From: JAFCUW01 sp049898325
GTDB lineage: Bacteria; Pseudomonadota; Gammaproteobacteria; Burkholderiales; Burkholderiaceae_D
Direction: 5' to 3'
Length of the DNA: 64,000 nucleotides
Assembly: GCF_049898325.1 (NCBI RefSeq)
Contig: NZ_JAFCXL010000007.1
Span: forward strand, 195,610 to 259,609
Below the pieces are notes generated by a model. The model saw nothing but the letters and a program-made list of their open reading frames with translations, made no database searches and was not told the DNA's origin. The position numbers were made by a program, and so were the translations under genes. Below, in pieces: positions 41,219-50,558 of the stretch (its first letter is position 1; each line of letters starts with the position of its first letter).

Positions 41219-42361
41219 TCATTTTGTGTCTGGCTTATTCGGTTTGGATTGCGGTAGAAAATATGATCCCTCGGGTGCGCCGGGAACCTTTACCCTAAAC
41301 TTCAGGCCAGCGAGCAGTTTGTCCCAAAGGGCAATGGCTTCGTCATCGCTGAGCGATGATTCCTTTGCTGAGCCGACGACGTTGTGCTCAACCTTGGTGA
41401 ACATGCCTACTATGAACTCAGAAGGATTGGCGACATCTTTTGGCGTTCCAACAAACCCCCATTCGAAATCATGGACACCGTTTTGGCGCTTGATGAGGGA
41501 CTCTTCTCCCTTCCAGTGCTGCACATCTCGCTTGCCTTCGCGCAGAACGATCCGATTCGGATAACTTGTTCCTTGCTGTTCCTGGGCCATACGAATGCGT
41601 CCTAATAGTGAAAGTTCTGTGCCTTTCATTTTTTCAAATTCAATCTTCGAATAGTCAGAATAAGCATCTTTGTTGGAGCTGATGGAAAATATAACATCTG
41701 GTAAGCTCGGCAAGAATATTCCCGCGCTGACGGTCTCTTGGTCGCCGTAGAATGAACTAGCCATGAATGCATTCTCAATGCAATACCCGTCGTCATGTGG
41801 AACATCGTCGTCACTGCGCAGTCTCAGACTTTTCGCGCGATGAAATTCAATTTCTGCGGTCTTTACTTCAGATTGGCTAGGGTTGACCGCATTCCCTATG
41901 TTGAAGCTAATATTTTCGATATTAATATAAGTTTTAAAACAAAGTAGTCTTAAGTCCTTAGCAGCTTCACTATCAAAATATCGAATTTGCCAGCTGAAAT
42001 CAATTGGTCCAGACTTGTTGTACGTAATAATTGCATCCTGATCGGAAAATTTAATTTTCTGAATGTCCTTGGTAACTTCATTCATCATGGCATCGTAGTT
42101 CCCAGGAAAAGACGTAACGTATGAAGGGAATCCATAACTGCCAGAGATGATCCTAGCTTCCCTTGGTACCGAAATTGCATATCGACCAAAACACACGAGT
42201 TTTGTATCAGTGAACAACTTCTTCAATCGAGAACTAAGGGGCACGAATTCTGGCACGGCACTCTCCTTGTAGGTGTATTTTTTGTCACAAGCGGTTATAG
42301 TCCCTGTTATAAAAATTGAACATAAATATCCGATTAGCAAAGATCGGCTTCTTCCGTTCAT
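41219..42361 (-). CDS. Tli4-family T6SS immunity lipoprotein
   Basis: A 380-residue lipoprotein (signal with TGTITACDKK, lipobox ITAC). It reads KLVCFGRYAISVPREARI, GYCIENAFMASSFYG, and EALIALWDKL-type text near the end (DDEAIALWDKLLAGLKFRV), as in Tli4 proteins, which block the phospholipase Tle4 in the periplasm. ATG 42361 overlaps the lipase stop by 4 bases; GGAAGG precedes it. A lipid-anchored periplasmic location suits protection from a lipase. DNA is clearly poorer in G+C than the flanks, suggesting transfer with the effector. Confidence 0.8.
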   Translation of the reverse strand: MNGRSRSLLIGYLCSIFITGTITACDKKYTYKESAVPEFVPLSSRLKKLFTDTKLVCFGRYAISVPREARIISGSYGFPSYVTSFPGNYDAMMNEVTKDIQKIKFSDQDAIITYNKSGPIDFSWQIRYFDSEAAKDLRLLCFKTYINIENISFNIGNAVNPSQSEVKTAEIEFHRAKSLRLRSDDDVPHDDGYCIENAFMASSFYGDQETVSAGIFLPSLPDVIFSISSNKDAYSDYSKIEFEKMKGTELSLLGRIRMAQEQQGTSYPNRIVLREGKRDVQHWKGEESLIKRQNGVHDFEWGFVGTPKDVANPSEFIVGMFTKVEHNVVGSAKESSLSDDEAIALWDKLLAGLKFRVKVPGAPEGSYFLPQSKPNKPDTK

Positions 42362-44181
42362 TGGGCCTTCCAATCGGCAGTTAAAGCAATGTTAATGATA
42401 GAATTCAGCATTGATGCGACAACGTACGGATGAGCGTAGCTGTTTTGATGTTCATAGCCGCTGCCCTTGGTTTTTCCATGCCAGAATAGGTGGCCATTGA
42501 TTTTTGACGCGGAACGCTCCGCCGGAACGGTCTCATCGCCTGCCGCATCGACCGCCTGCAAGGTAAGGGTCAATACCATTGCGCCAGCCTGAACAGTCAA
42601 TGTTCCTTTTTTATCATCACTCAGGAGCGTCCAAGTATCCGCAGGGGGTAACGAATTTTTTTTGATGTCGAATGCGTGGGGATTCACTATTTTGAAGGTC
42701 ACAGTGCCATAGCTTTTGTGTTCGTCAGATGCGCAAAAACTCGCGTAACATTGCGTAGGGTGAAAAGTTTTTTCGATGGAATTTAGGAATTTATTTGCAG
42801 AAGCCAGGCGTTTGTAAACATTTATAATGCCGCCGCCGTTGTCTTCTTTATTTTTTGCAGGATTAACCCAACTCGGGGTAATGAGACGCCACCAATTTGA
42901 TTCAGGTTGGAGGTAGATGCTTTTTAGCGCATTCTCATTACTTTGCGGCCAGCTTCGGATCGTCGTGCCCAACCCATCTACAACCTTTAACCAGTCGCTT
43001 CCATATCCGAGGGCCGGCAGCATCTCCAATGGTGCCTGAGTGTTCGCCAGTATTGCTGTGGCATGTTCTCCATTGATTGCTATTATTTCGGCTTGAATCT
43101 TCGCGACTGTCCCCACTTTTTCTTGAAAGCCAAAGCGCATGCGTCGGTACGTTGCAGCAGCTCCAAGCGTTGGCATTGCGCTATGGTACATTCCGAGTAC
43201 TTTAACGTCTTTGTCTGATAATAAATTGCCATAATCTGGGTGAAGGATTGCACGGCCTACCAATCCTCCCATGCTGTGAGTTACTATGATCACTTCCTTG
43301 CATTTAAAGCCGCGTTTTTGATAACCATTTACAAGCATCCTGATACGTTCCGCCAAATTTTTTGCCGATTCACTGTTGCTTTTCAGGTAGTTATAGCCCA
43401 TTGCATGTACTGGATACCAACATTTCGAAATTTTCTCTAAATCCTCTTTCTTGTTGGTTATTCCAGAGTTTCCACCAAATAGTTTATTGTTATACTCGAC
43501 GGTCCAAAGTCCATATGGATCAATGACACCATTTCTTGATATATTATTGAGATGGCGTTCGGCGATTTTTAACATGTCACCGTAAGCGCCACCGAATAAA
43601 ACTTCGCTCCAGCCCCGCCATCTAGCAATTTGGGCAATGCTGTAAACCTTGGGCGCGACACCTCGCAGGCCCATAGGAGGTAAAGGCGGTTGTTTCATGA
43701 GGGGAGCGATTTCTGAAAGATCGTCCGGGACATTTTTATGGCGCGCATCAGCTGTAATTGTTTCCTTGCCATCTGGGTCGAATCTGCCCTTGTCTTCCGT
43801 ATAATGATAATATTCGACCTCGGTTTCCGATGGGTCAAAGATCAGCTGACGTTGTGCTGGGGACGCATTGCGGTACCAGCCGCCGAACCCTTGGTTCGCT
43901 GCGGCTGCCGTCTGGCTGGATAAAAGATCGTCTGGCCGCCAAGCGCGATTGTCGGCATTTTTCAATTCATTTTGCCTTTTTTTGCTCATGCGAAGATTGC
44001 TGCCCATTACACCGGGAAGGAAAATCACTGGAATCACCTTTCCTGGAGGTACTTTAACGTCGTGTCGAACTGTGTCACTGGTTTCAGTCATGTAAACGGT
44101 GTACTCAGCCCATCCCCCTACGCCTTGACTAAACTCTGCATCGTGATTTCCACGCTTGTTCAGATCGTTTGCATCACTCAT
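42358..44181 (-). CDS. Tle4-like T6SS lipase/phospholipase effector
   Basis: A 607-residue alpha/beta hydrolase with no signal peptide. The lipase motif is THSMGGLVGRA with nucleophile Ser near 303; PVIFLPGVMGSNLR is the usual oxyanion-region text, and DETVPAERSA near the end could hold the acid. It is encoded between vgrG and a Tli4-like gene, with 4-base overlaps on both sides, which is strong context for a T6SS-delivered effector. AGGAG lies 8 bases before ATG 44181. One sampled 60-base line (42841-42900) is 42% G+C, well below the neighbourhood. Which lipid it attacks is not known. Confidence 0.82.
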   Translation of the reverse strand: MSDANDLNKRGNHDAEFSQGVGGWAEYTVYMTETSDTVRHDVKVPPGKVIPVIFLPGVMGSNLRMSKKRQNELKNADNRAWRPDDLLSSQTAAAANQGFGGWYRNASPAQRQLIFDPSETEVEYYHYTEDKGRFDPDGKETITADARHKNVPDDLSEIAPLMKQPPLPPMGLRGVAPKVYSIAQIARWRGWSEVLFGGAYGDMLKIAERHLNNISRNGVIDPYGLWTVEYNNKLFGGNSGITNKKEDLEKISKCWYPVHAMGYNYLKSNSESAKNLAERIRMLVNGYQKRGFKCKEVIIVTHSMGGLVGRAILHPDYGNLLSDKDVKVLGMYHSAMPTLGAAATYRRMRFGFQEKVGTVAKIQAEIIAINGEHATAILANTQAPLEMLPALGYGSDWLKVVDGLGTTIRSWPQSNENALKSIYLQPESNWWRLITPSWVNPAKNKEDNGGGIINVYKRLASANKFLNSIEKTFHPTQCYASFCASDEHKSYGTVTFKIVNPHAFDIKKNSLPPADTWTLLSDDKKGTLTVQAGAMVLTLTLQAVDAAGDETVPAERSASKINGHLFWHGKTKGSGYEHQNSYAHPYVVASMLNSIINIALTADWKAQ

Positions 44182-46793
44182 GGAAGTTCTCCTTTCCATC
44201 GGATTGTGTAGCTGCCGATATTTGGACCTTTTTGAAGGTTGGTACTGCCGTCAACGCCGGTTTTTCCGCTGATTGTCGTTGCATCGTCGCGCGTTAGCTC
44301 GTATGCGATGTTTATCTCGGGTTTAGTGTCCGAATCGACGAAATTGACTTCCTGGTCGAAGCGGTAGTCAAACTTGCTTTCATTAAACGACTGCGAAACG
44401 CTTTTCGCCGCCAGCGTCTCAAGGTTGCCGTGGAAAAGCACGGGAGATGCCGTAAAAAATTGCACCTTTTCACCCACTTCAAGCATATTGTTGCCACCTT
44501 GCAGCCGCACGCCTTTTTTCCCGCGAATGGTCACCCAGTCGGTTTCGCTGAGCAGTTCGAGCACCTTGTTGGCAATGATTTCCACGTCGTCGCTTTGCGC
44601 CTGCACCGACACCTTGCCAGCAGCGGCAATGAGCTTCATGCCGGCCTTGTGCACAAACAGCCTGAAGGTCTTGCCGACGCTGGCGAAAATACCATCGATA
44701 CTGGCAATCGACAGGCTTTTTCCGGTGGTGATGGCAGTGTGGCGGGTACTGGCAAGATGCATCGACTGGGCGCTTGTCAGCTCAACACCCGCAGGGCTCG
44801 CTACAACGAGATGGGGCTCGGCGAGCTCTGGAGATGTCTGTTTTTGGGTGCCGCGAATGGCAGCATTTTGCGCTGCGACGTCCTCAAAGGCATCGCTTTG
44901 CTGGCCGCTTTCTTGCGCTCCATGGCTATGCGCCATCTTGGCCAGTTGCTCCTGGATCGCGGCCGCAGAGGCCAGTCGAGCAATAGTCTCGGTCAAGTCC
45001 TTGGCATGGGACGATGCATTCGGGCGCGCTTCGGTCGTGATGAGCATGCCTTTGGCAGCGCGGACAACGCCCCACGCGTTGGTCGCCAGCTCCCAGCCCT
45101 CGCCACGCGCCTCCTTGCGCCCACTGGTGTCTTCAATGCGCGTGATATGCCCCAGCGACAACTGGCTGCACTGATGATCGCTTTTCAGCTGCGCCTGGAT
45201 CTTGCCGGGTGTGTCATCAAGCACCAGATGGTTGCCGCGATTGCCTTCGCCCAGTTCGCGGCTACGCAGACCCGCCAGCGCCGCCTGCTGCGGCAATTCC
45301 CACGGCGGCGCATGTTTGCCGTTGTAGATGGCGCCAAGAATGAGTGGATGATCGATGTTCCCGCCCGGGTAGACGACCACGACTTCCTCTCCCACCCGTG
45401 GCAGGCGTATGTGCCCGAACTGGCCACCTGCCGCCGGCGTCATCACGCGTATCCACGCCGAGCTGTGGTCGTCGCGCGTACCCAGGCGGTCCCAGTGAAA
45501 CTGCACTTTGACGCGCCCCAGGTGATCGGTATGAATTTCTGCGCCAGGGGGACCGACCACGATCGCCGTCTGCACGCCGGGATTGGCGCACGGCGTGCTG
45601 TGGTAATTGCGGCCCGGGCGCCAGCGGATGGCCTTGCGAATGCAGGTGAACGTGTTGTTGTAGTGGGACGGGGCGGTCGCGCCCGCCTGGTAGTTGTTGC
45701 TCGCCTCGTGGTCGACGCTGAGGATGAGGTAATCGCGGTTCTCGATCGTGCGGCGCGGCTCCGGATCGTAGACCATCGAGCGGGGCTCGCCGCTGAAGTG
45801 GCCGCCCAGCTTGAACACGCGGCCCGGCTGCACGGTGCGATCATTGCCCTTCGCGGCGAAGGTCTGGGTGCTCTTGTCGCGCTCGACCATGCGCTGCTGG
45901 GCCAGCTTTTCGCCATCCTCGGGCGTCAAAAAGCTGTAGGCGCCCGTGTTCTCGTAGACATCGTGGGCGAAAACATCGCCCTGGCGGTTTTCCGATGAGC
46001 TCTTGGCCCACTGGGACCGGGCATGTTTGTAATTGAAGCTGGCGAGGGTCGTCAAGCCCGAGCCGAGTGTGCGGCTGGCTGACCATTCGTGGATGCCGTC
46101 GTCCTCCCTTGAGCCGCCCTGCGCATGAAAGGGGATGACGTCGGGTTCAATCGCGCGGTCGGCGTCGATGGGGGCGGCCAGTTGGCTGTTATCGGACAGC
46201 ATCAGGGTGTGGCCGTCGGCGCGGTGCTCGTACCAGTACATCATCCCGCGCGCTTCCCAGCGGCGGTGCAGGTGGTTGTAATCAGTCTCGTTGTGCTGGT
46301 TGGCCATCGTCAGCACGGGGTCCTTGTCGTGGGTGAACATGATCCAGTCGGCCTGGCGATAGCGGGCCAGGGTGGTCTCGGTCATCTGGCGCATGGTCTT
46401 GTCGTGGAACGAGACGTTGTCCTGGCGCAGGCGGGCAAACGCCAAAAACGGTTCGAGCACCATCTGGTAAAAGGCGAAGCCGCCATCGGCACGGACAAAA
46501 CGGAATTCGGTGACGTAACCGTTGAAGTAGCGCAGCGAGCCGCCGGCACGCACCAGGGAAATGGTGACCATGCGCGCCATCATCATTTTCAAGGGGATGC
46601 GGCCATCGTTCGACAGCACCTCGACCTCGAAGCGATACCCGCGCGAGACTTCTTCGTGGGCCGTCAAGGTGTTGACCAGCAGAATCGCGTGCGGCCCGTC
46701 CTTCTTGGGAAAGGTCAGGCGCATCAGGCGATTGTGCTGCGCGCCTTCCGTGAAGGCGGACCAGGCGGCATCGCTTCGCTTACCCAGACTCAT
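44178..46793 (-). CDS. vgrG: VgrG (TssI) spike protein with DUF2345
   Basis: An 871-residue T6SS spike protein. The N-terminal gp27-like part (LMRLTFPKKDGPHAILLVN, NETDYNHLHRRWEARGMMYW) leads to the gp5-like OB fold (VKVQFHWDRLGTRDDHSSAW, RLPRVGEEVVVVYPGGNID), then a DUF2345 beta-helix (QSDDVEIIANKVLELLSETD). A C-terminal extension after ~790 (INIAYELTRDDATTISG, GSYTIRWKGELP) is of the kind that docks effectors. GGAG precedes ATG 46793. It heads the vgrG-lipase-immunity module; adjacent genes overlap. Confidence 0.93.
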   Translation of the reverse strand: MSLGKRSDAAWSAFTEGAQHNRLMRLTFPKKDGPHAILLVNTLTAHEEVSRGYRFEVEVLSNDGRIPLKMMMARMVTISLVRAGGSLRYFNGYVTEFRFVRADGGFAFYQMVLEPFLAFARLRQDNVSFHDKTMRQMTETTLARYRQADWIMFTHDKDPVLTMANQHNETDYNHLHRRWEARGMMYWYEHRADGHTLMLSDNSQLAAPIDADRAIEPDVIPFHAQGGSREDDGIHEWSASRTLGSGLTTLASFNYKHARSQWAKSSSENRQGDVFAHDVYENTGAYSFLTPEDGEKLAQQRMVERDKSTQTFAAKGNDRTVQPGRVFKLGGHFSGEPRSMVYDPEPRRTIENRDYLILSVDHEASNNYQAGATAPSHYNNTFTCIRKAIRWRPGRNYHSTPCANPGVQTAIVVGPPGAEIHTDHLGRVKVQFHWDRLGTRDDHSSAWIRVMTPAAGGQFGHIRLPRVGEEVVVVYPGGNIDHPLILGAIYNGKHAPPWELPQQAALAGLRSRELGEGNRGNHLVLDDTPGKIQAQLKSDHQCSQLSLGHITRIEDTSGRKEARGEGWELATNAWGVVRAAKGMLITTEARPNASSHAKDLTETIARLASAAAIQEQLAKMAHSHGAQESGQQSDAFEDVAAQNAAIRGTQKQTSPELAEPHLVVASPAGVELTSAQSMHLASTRHTAITTGKSLSIASIDGIFASVGKTFRLFVHKAGMKLIAAAGKVSVQAQSDDVEIIANKVLELLSETDWVTIRGKKGVRLQGGNNMLEVGEKVQFFTASPVLFHGNLETLAAKSVSQSFNESKFDYRFDQEVNFVDSDTKPEINIAYELTRDDATTISGKTGVDGSTNLQKGPNIGSYTIRWKGELP

Positions 46794-46939
46794 CGGCACT
46801 CTCCAAGGGAAACTTTGCGTCAGCACATGAAAACGTCGTGCAGGGGCCACGTTACGGTGCTTCGCTTGGGCAAGAATTGACGAAAATCAAATGTCGGCGC
46901 TTGTATTCTTGCCGGATTGTTTACCCGGCGCGAACGCGA

Positions 46940-48049
46940 TCAAATCACATCGTTCACTGCTGCGCCGGCGGATGTCGGCGTCGTCAGGCGCAGCCGCGAC
47001 GTGACGGCCGGGTTGTTCGCCACCCCGGCCGTCCCCGTCAAAAAACTGGTCCAGCCGAGTTGACGCGCTGCCGTCCCCGTCGTCAGCGTCAAGCGCTTCA
47101 CGCAGGGCGGCGCCAGCAGCAGCCTGACTTCCCAGGCAATCATCGGCACGGCGAACAGCGCCATCATCGCGGCCAGCTCGGCGCGCGCGCTGCCGCCCGG
47201 GAGAAAGCTGGCGAGCTGGGTTTCATCGAGTGGCCCGATGTGCAGGCGCGCGCGCATGTCGTGGCGCCACAGGCGCGTGCCGAGGACGGCGTTGTGGCCG
47301 AGGGTCGGCGTAGTGTGTCCGAATATGCTGCGTCGATTCAAGGGAATTTCGTCCCAGTAGCCCACGAACTGCTCGAGGCGAACGGGGATGGCAAAGTGGT
47401 CCATGAGCACCCGTTCGATCACGGCGGCCGACACGGGCCGGGTCCGCACGACACCTGCGTAGTACGCTGCCGCCGTGCCTGTACGGGATGGTGGTGGCGC
47501 CGCATGCCGCTGCGCGGGGCCCCTGCCATGACCGGCCAGCGCCATCAGCAGCGGCAGCAGGCTGTCCCGGCCGCGCACCTGCAGGCCATGCTCGAGCCGG
47601 TATTTGGACCAGGTTTCGTAGAACAGGCCGATGACCCGGTTGGAGAACACGTCGATCAGTTCGTGCTGGCTGGCGTCGCGGTCGGCGTGCTGCTGGGCGT
47701 TGAGCCGTTCGCTGTCGTGCAGGGGCAGGGTGCCTGCCGTGCCGAGCAGGCCAATAAACGCGGGGGTGATGCGAATTTGATGGATGTCGTCGAGCGCCGG
47801 TGTGTCGTGCGGGCCGCGGCTGCCGGCTTTGCGCTCCAGCGCCAGCGCCTCCACTTCGCTCGCCGGGAACGACAGCGACACGCTGTTACTAAAACGAATC
47901 ACGTCGCGAAACGCGTTCTCGTAGGACACCCCGCGTCGCCGCAGGGCGCCCAGCACAAGGTTGATGGCCTGGGCAAACTTGAAGCGCTGCGGCTGCGCCA
48001 GCAGCTGCGCGATCACAGCAGTTTCAGGGTGCCGCTTCGTGGGCTGCAT
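46940..48049 (-). CDS. tssG: T6SS baseplate protein TssG
   Basis: A 369-residue baseplate wedge protein (VasB/ImpH family). It reads FKFAQAINLVLGAL, VSLSFPASEVEAL, ITPAFIGLLGTAGTLPLHD and LIDVFSNRVIGLFYETWSKY, all characteristic. It overlaps the 3' end of tssF by 37 bases, as usual for tssFG. The gene itself looks intact, but its partner tssF carries a premature stop. A ~146-base gap to vgrG may hold a separate promoter. Confidence 0.92.
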   Translation of the reverse strand: MQPTKRHPETAVIAQLLAQPQRFKFAQAINLVLGALRRRGVSYENAFRDVIRFSNSVSLSFPASEVEALALERKAGSRGPHDTPALDDIHQIRITPAFIGLLGTAGTLPLHDSERLNAQQHADRDASQHELIDVFSNRVIGLFYETWSKYRLEHGLQVRGRDSLLPLLMALAGHGRGPAQRHAAPPPSRTGTAAAYYAGVVRTRPVSAAVIERVLMDHFAIPVRLEQFVGYWDEIPLNRRSIFGHTTPTLGHNAVLGTRLWRHDMRARLHIGPLDETQLASFLPGGSARAELAAMMALFAVPMIAWEVRLLLAPPCVKRLTLTTGTAARQLGWTSFLTGTAGVANNPAVTSRLRLTTPTSAGAAVNDVI

Positions 48050-49860
48050 CGCATCAGTTCCTTTCCGCTTTGCTGTGACAGGATCACCAGTTCGACAAAG
48101 CTGTTGATATGAACGAGCATGCCGAAGAACTGGTCGACCACTTGCGCGAACAAGTGCAGGCCCGCGCCGACAAAGGCATCCTCGTCGATCGTCAGGCGCA
48201 CCTCGCTGCCATGCACGAGCGAGCCGCCCCGTGGATGGCGTATCCAGGCGGTGGTGTCGGCCGTGTCGACGGCGACGATGCCGCTGATTTAGCGGCGCGA
48301 CACGGGCGACTGCGCCAGGTCGTACAGTCCCAGCATTTCGCGCAGCGCCGCGCCGCCGTCGTGCACCAGGCTATGGTGGTTCAGGGCCAGGTGCGATATC
48401 AGGCGCCACTGCGTGTCGGGGCCGTTGATCAGGCGCGCGGGCCGGGTCGGCCGGCGCAGGAAGCGGATGGTGTCCGTCGTGCTGGCGTCAGAACTGAACA
48501 GATCGCCGCCACTGTGCAAGGGCGCCAGCTTGAGGGAACAGGGCAGATCGCGATTCGTGCAGCGCAGTTCAATCGACAGGGTGCTGCGGTAGACCTCCAG
48601 CGCGCACTGATGCGCGTCGACCAGTGTCAGTGATTTTTCGTGGCCGGGACTGCAGATGGCCAGCGTCTCGTCATGGCGCATCAGCCAGTAGCGCCCGTGC
48701 TGATCGCGCTGGGCGTCCTGCTCATCGTGCTTGAGCGAATAAAACGGGTGGAACTCGCTGACGGATGCGCCATTGCCCGATTGCTGCACCAGGTGGACCT
48801 GCTCGACCGCGTAGATCTCGAAGGCCTGCGGGTCGCTGCCGTGGGCAAGCACGGTGTAGTCGGCCGACAGTTGATCGAGCGAGATCGGCACGCCCGGCTG
48901 GCGGAACAGGTTGACCACCGGTGTGCGCCCTTGCAGCAGATTGGCGGACGACAGGCTGGCCAGCAAGCGGGCGTCGTCGCAGTCCGGCCGGAGGTCGGCC
49001 AGCGCCAGGTGCAGCGTCAGCTGGGTCGCGCCGCTCGGCGCGAGGGCCAGCAGACTGGCCATGTCGATGTCCACAAAATTGAATTTTTCGGGGAACGCAA
49101 AGTATTCGGCAAGCACCCGGTAGGCCACGTGCGATTGGGCGCCGAACGGGATCAGGGCGTCGTCATCGGCAAAGCCGACCGGCGCGAGGGGCACGGTGGC
49201 CAGCTTTGTCCATGGCCCCCTTTTTTTGCACTGCACATAGGCGCAGACCGTGCGCATGAACAGCGCGTCGCGCAAGCTGGCGCAAAAGGACGGGTCGCCG
49301 TCGATGTACAGGCGCGTTCTCGCGTGGGCCGTCAACAGTGGCGCGCCCGCCGTAGCCGACTGAAATGTCAGCGCGACCGTGGCCGTCACGCCGACCGGAA
49401 AGCGGGTCGCCGGCGGCGCATCGGCGAGGGCGCCCACGCTTGCGCTGGCCAGTACGATCGTCGCTGGCGCGACCTCGTAGGCAGTGGTGAACGTGCAGCA
49501 CACGCCCTTGATCTGGCGCGATGCTAGGCGGGTGCCACGCGGCATGGCGACGATGGGGGCGACGCCGCCCGGCGCCGCCACGCGCACGATGGCGCACGAG
49601 GGAAACGGCCGCAGGTAATGGGGAAACAGCAAATTGAGCAGGGCCTCGGTGAACTGGGGATAGCCGTCGTCGAGCCGCTTGCTCACGCGCGCGCACAGCA
49701 GGGCGACCGCCTGGATCAGGCGCTCGACGTGCGGATCGTCGCAGGCCTCGCCGCCCAGTTGCAGCTTGGCCGCCACTTTCGGATAGCGCTGGGCATAGTC
49801 GCGGCACAGCGCGCGCAGGATGACGAGCTCTTGTTGATATTTGAGGAACAGGTCGTCCAT
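48013..49860 (-). pseudogene. tssF: tssF with an in-frame premature stop
   Basis: T6SS baseplate protein TssF (VasA/ImpG family). From ATG 49860 (GGGAG 8 bases upstream) it reads YQQELVILRALCRDYAQRYP, LLNLLFPHYLRPFPSCAIV and FSSDASTTDTIRFLRRPTRP. After codon 523 (SPVSRR) a TAA occurs at 48291-48289. The same frame then continues for 91 codons of typical TssF C-terminus (VRLTIDEDAFVGAGLHLFA, MLVHINSFVELVIL) up to 48013. A CAA-to-TAA change would explain it. Full length without the stop would be about 615 residues. The broken product lacks the C-terminal part. Confidence 0.88.
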
Positions 49861-49878
49861 GTCGGGCACTCCCTAGAC

Positions 49879-50360
49879 CTAGCTGGCGTCTTCGATCGAA
49901 TACTGCTGGAGCGACGGGCGAAACACGGCGTCGAACGACAGCGCCTCGCCATCCAGGCTGCCTTTCAGTTCGGCCGTGATGACGAATTCGACGCGGTTGA
50001 TTGCGCCTTTTTTTGACCGCAGATCGACGCTCACCTGCTGCAGTCGCGGCTCGTGCCGCTCGATCGCCGCCCGCAAGGCGGTGCAGATTTTCTGCTGGTC
50101 CGTGTCGCTCGTCATGCACATGCCGGCAAAATCGATCAGGCCATAGTTGACCACCGAGCCCACCACGGCAGGGTAGGCAGCAAGGCATCGGCCCGCAAGG
50201 CGCAGCGGGTATTGAGCAGATCGACGAGGTCGCGCGTGATGCTCTGCTTGCATGCATCGAGCGCCCGGGCATGGCGCTGGCGGTTCGTCGGCGCCGATGC
50301 CCTTGCCGACCCGTCGTCGTCAGCGAGGCGGTCGAACAGGCCGGGAGAAAAACTGCGCAT
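49879..50360 (-). pseudogene. tssE: tssE with a frameshift
   Basis: T6SS baseplate protein TssE (gp25-like). The N-terminal 60 residues from ATG 50360 (MRSFSPGLFDRLADDDG ... RADAL) are in one frame and the rest (YPAVVGSVVNYGLIDFAGM ... LSFDAVFRPSLQQ) in another. The junction lies at 50167-50180; restoring one base there (for example CTG-GCC-TAC) gives continuous LLAYPAVVGSV text and a product of about 158 residues, the usual TssE length. As written, the first frame ends at 50136. AGGAG precedes the start. Confidence 0.85.
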
Positions 50361-50558
50361 GCGACGCTCCTGTGGCGGGCTCGATGGCGCCGGAGTGGCC
50401 ATTATCAGCACTTGATCGACTGCAATTTTGCGCGAGCGCAATGAGCTCGATATTGCCGAAAAGATCGTGCCCGTATGCGCCAGATCAAGCGGACAGCGGA
50501 ATTGCCGGCTCATGCTTTCAGGAATCTGTGCAATCGTAAGCCACCGGGGAGAAACGCC

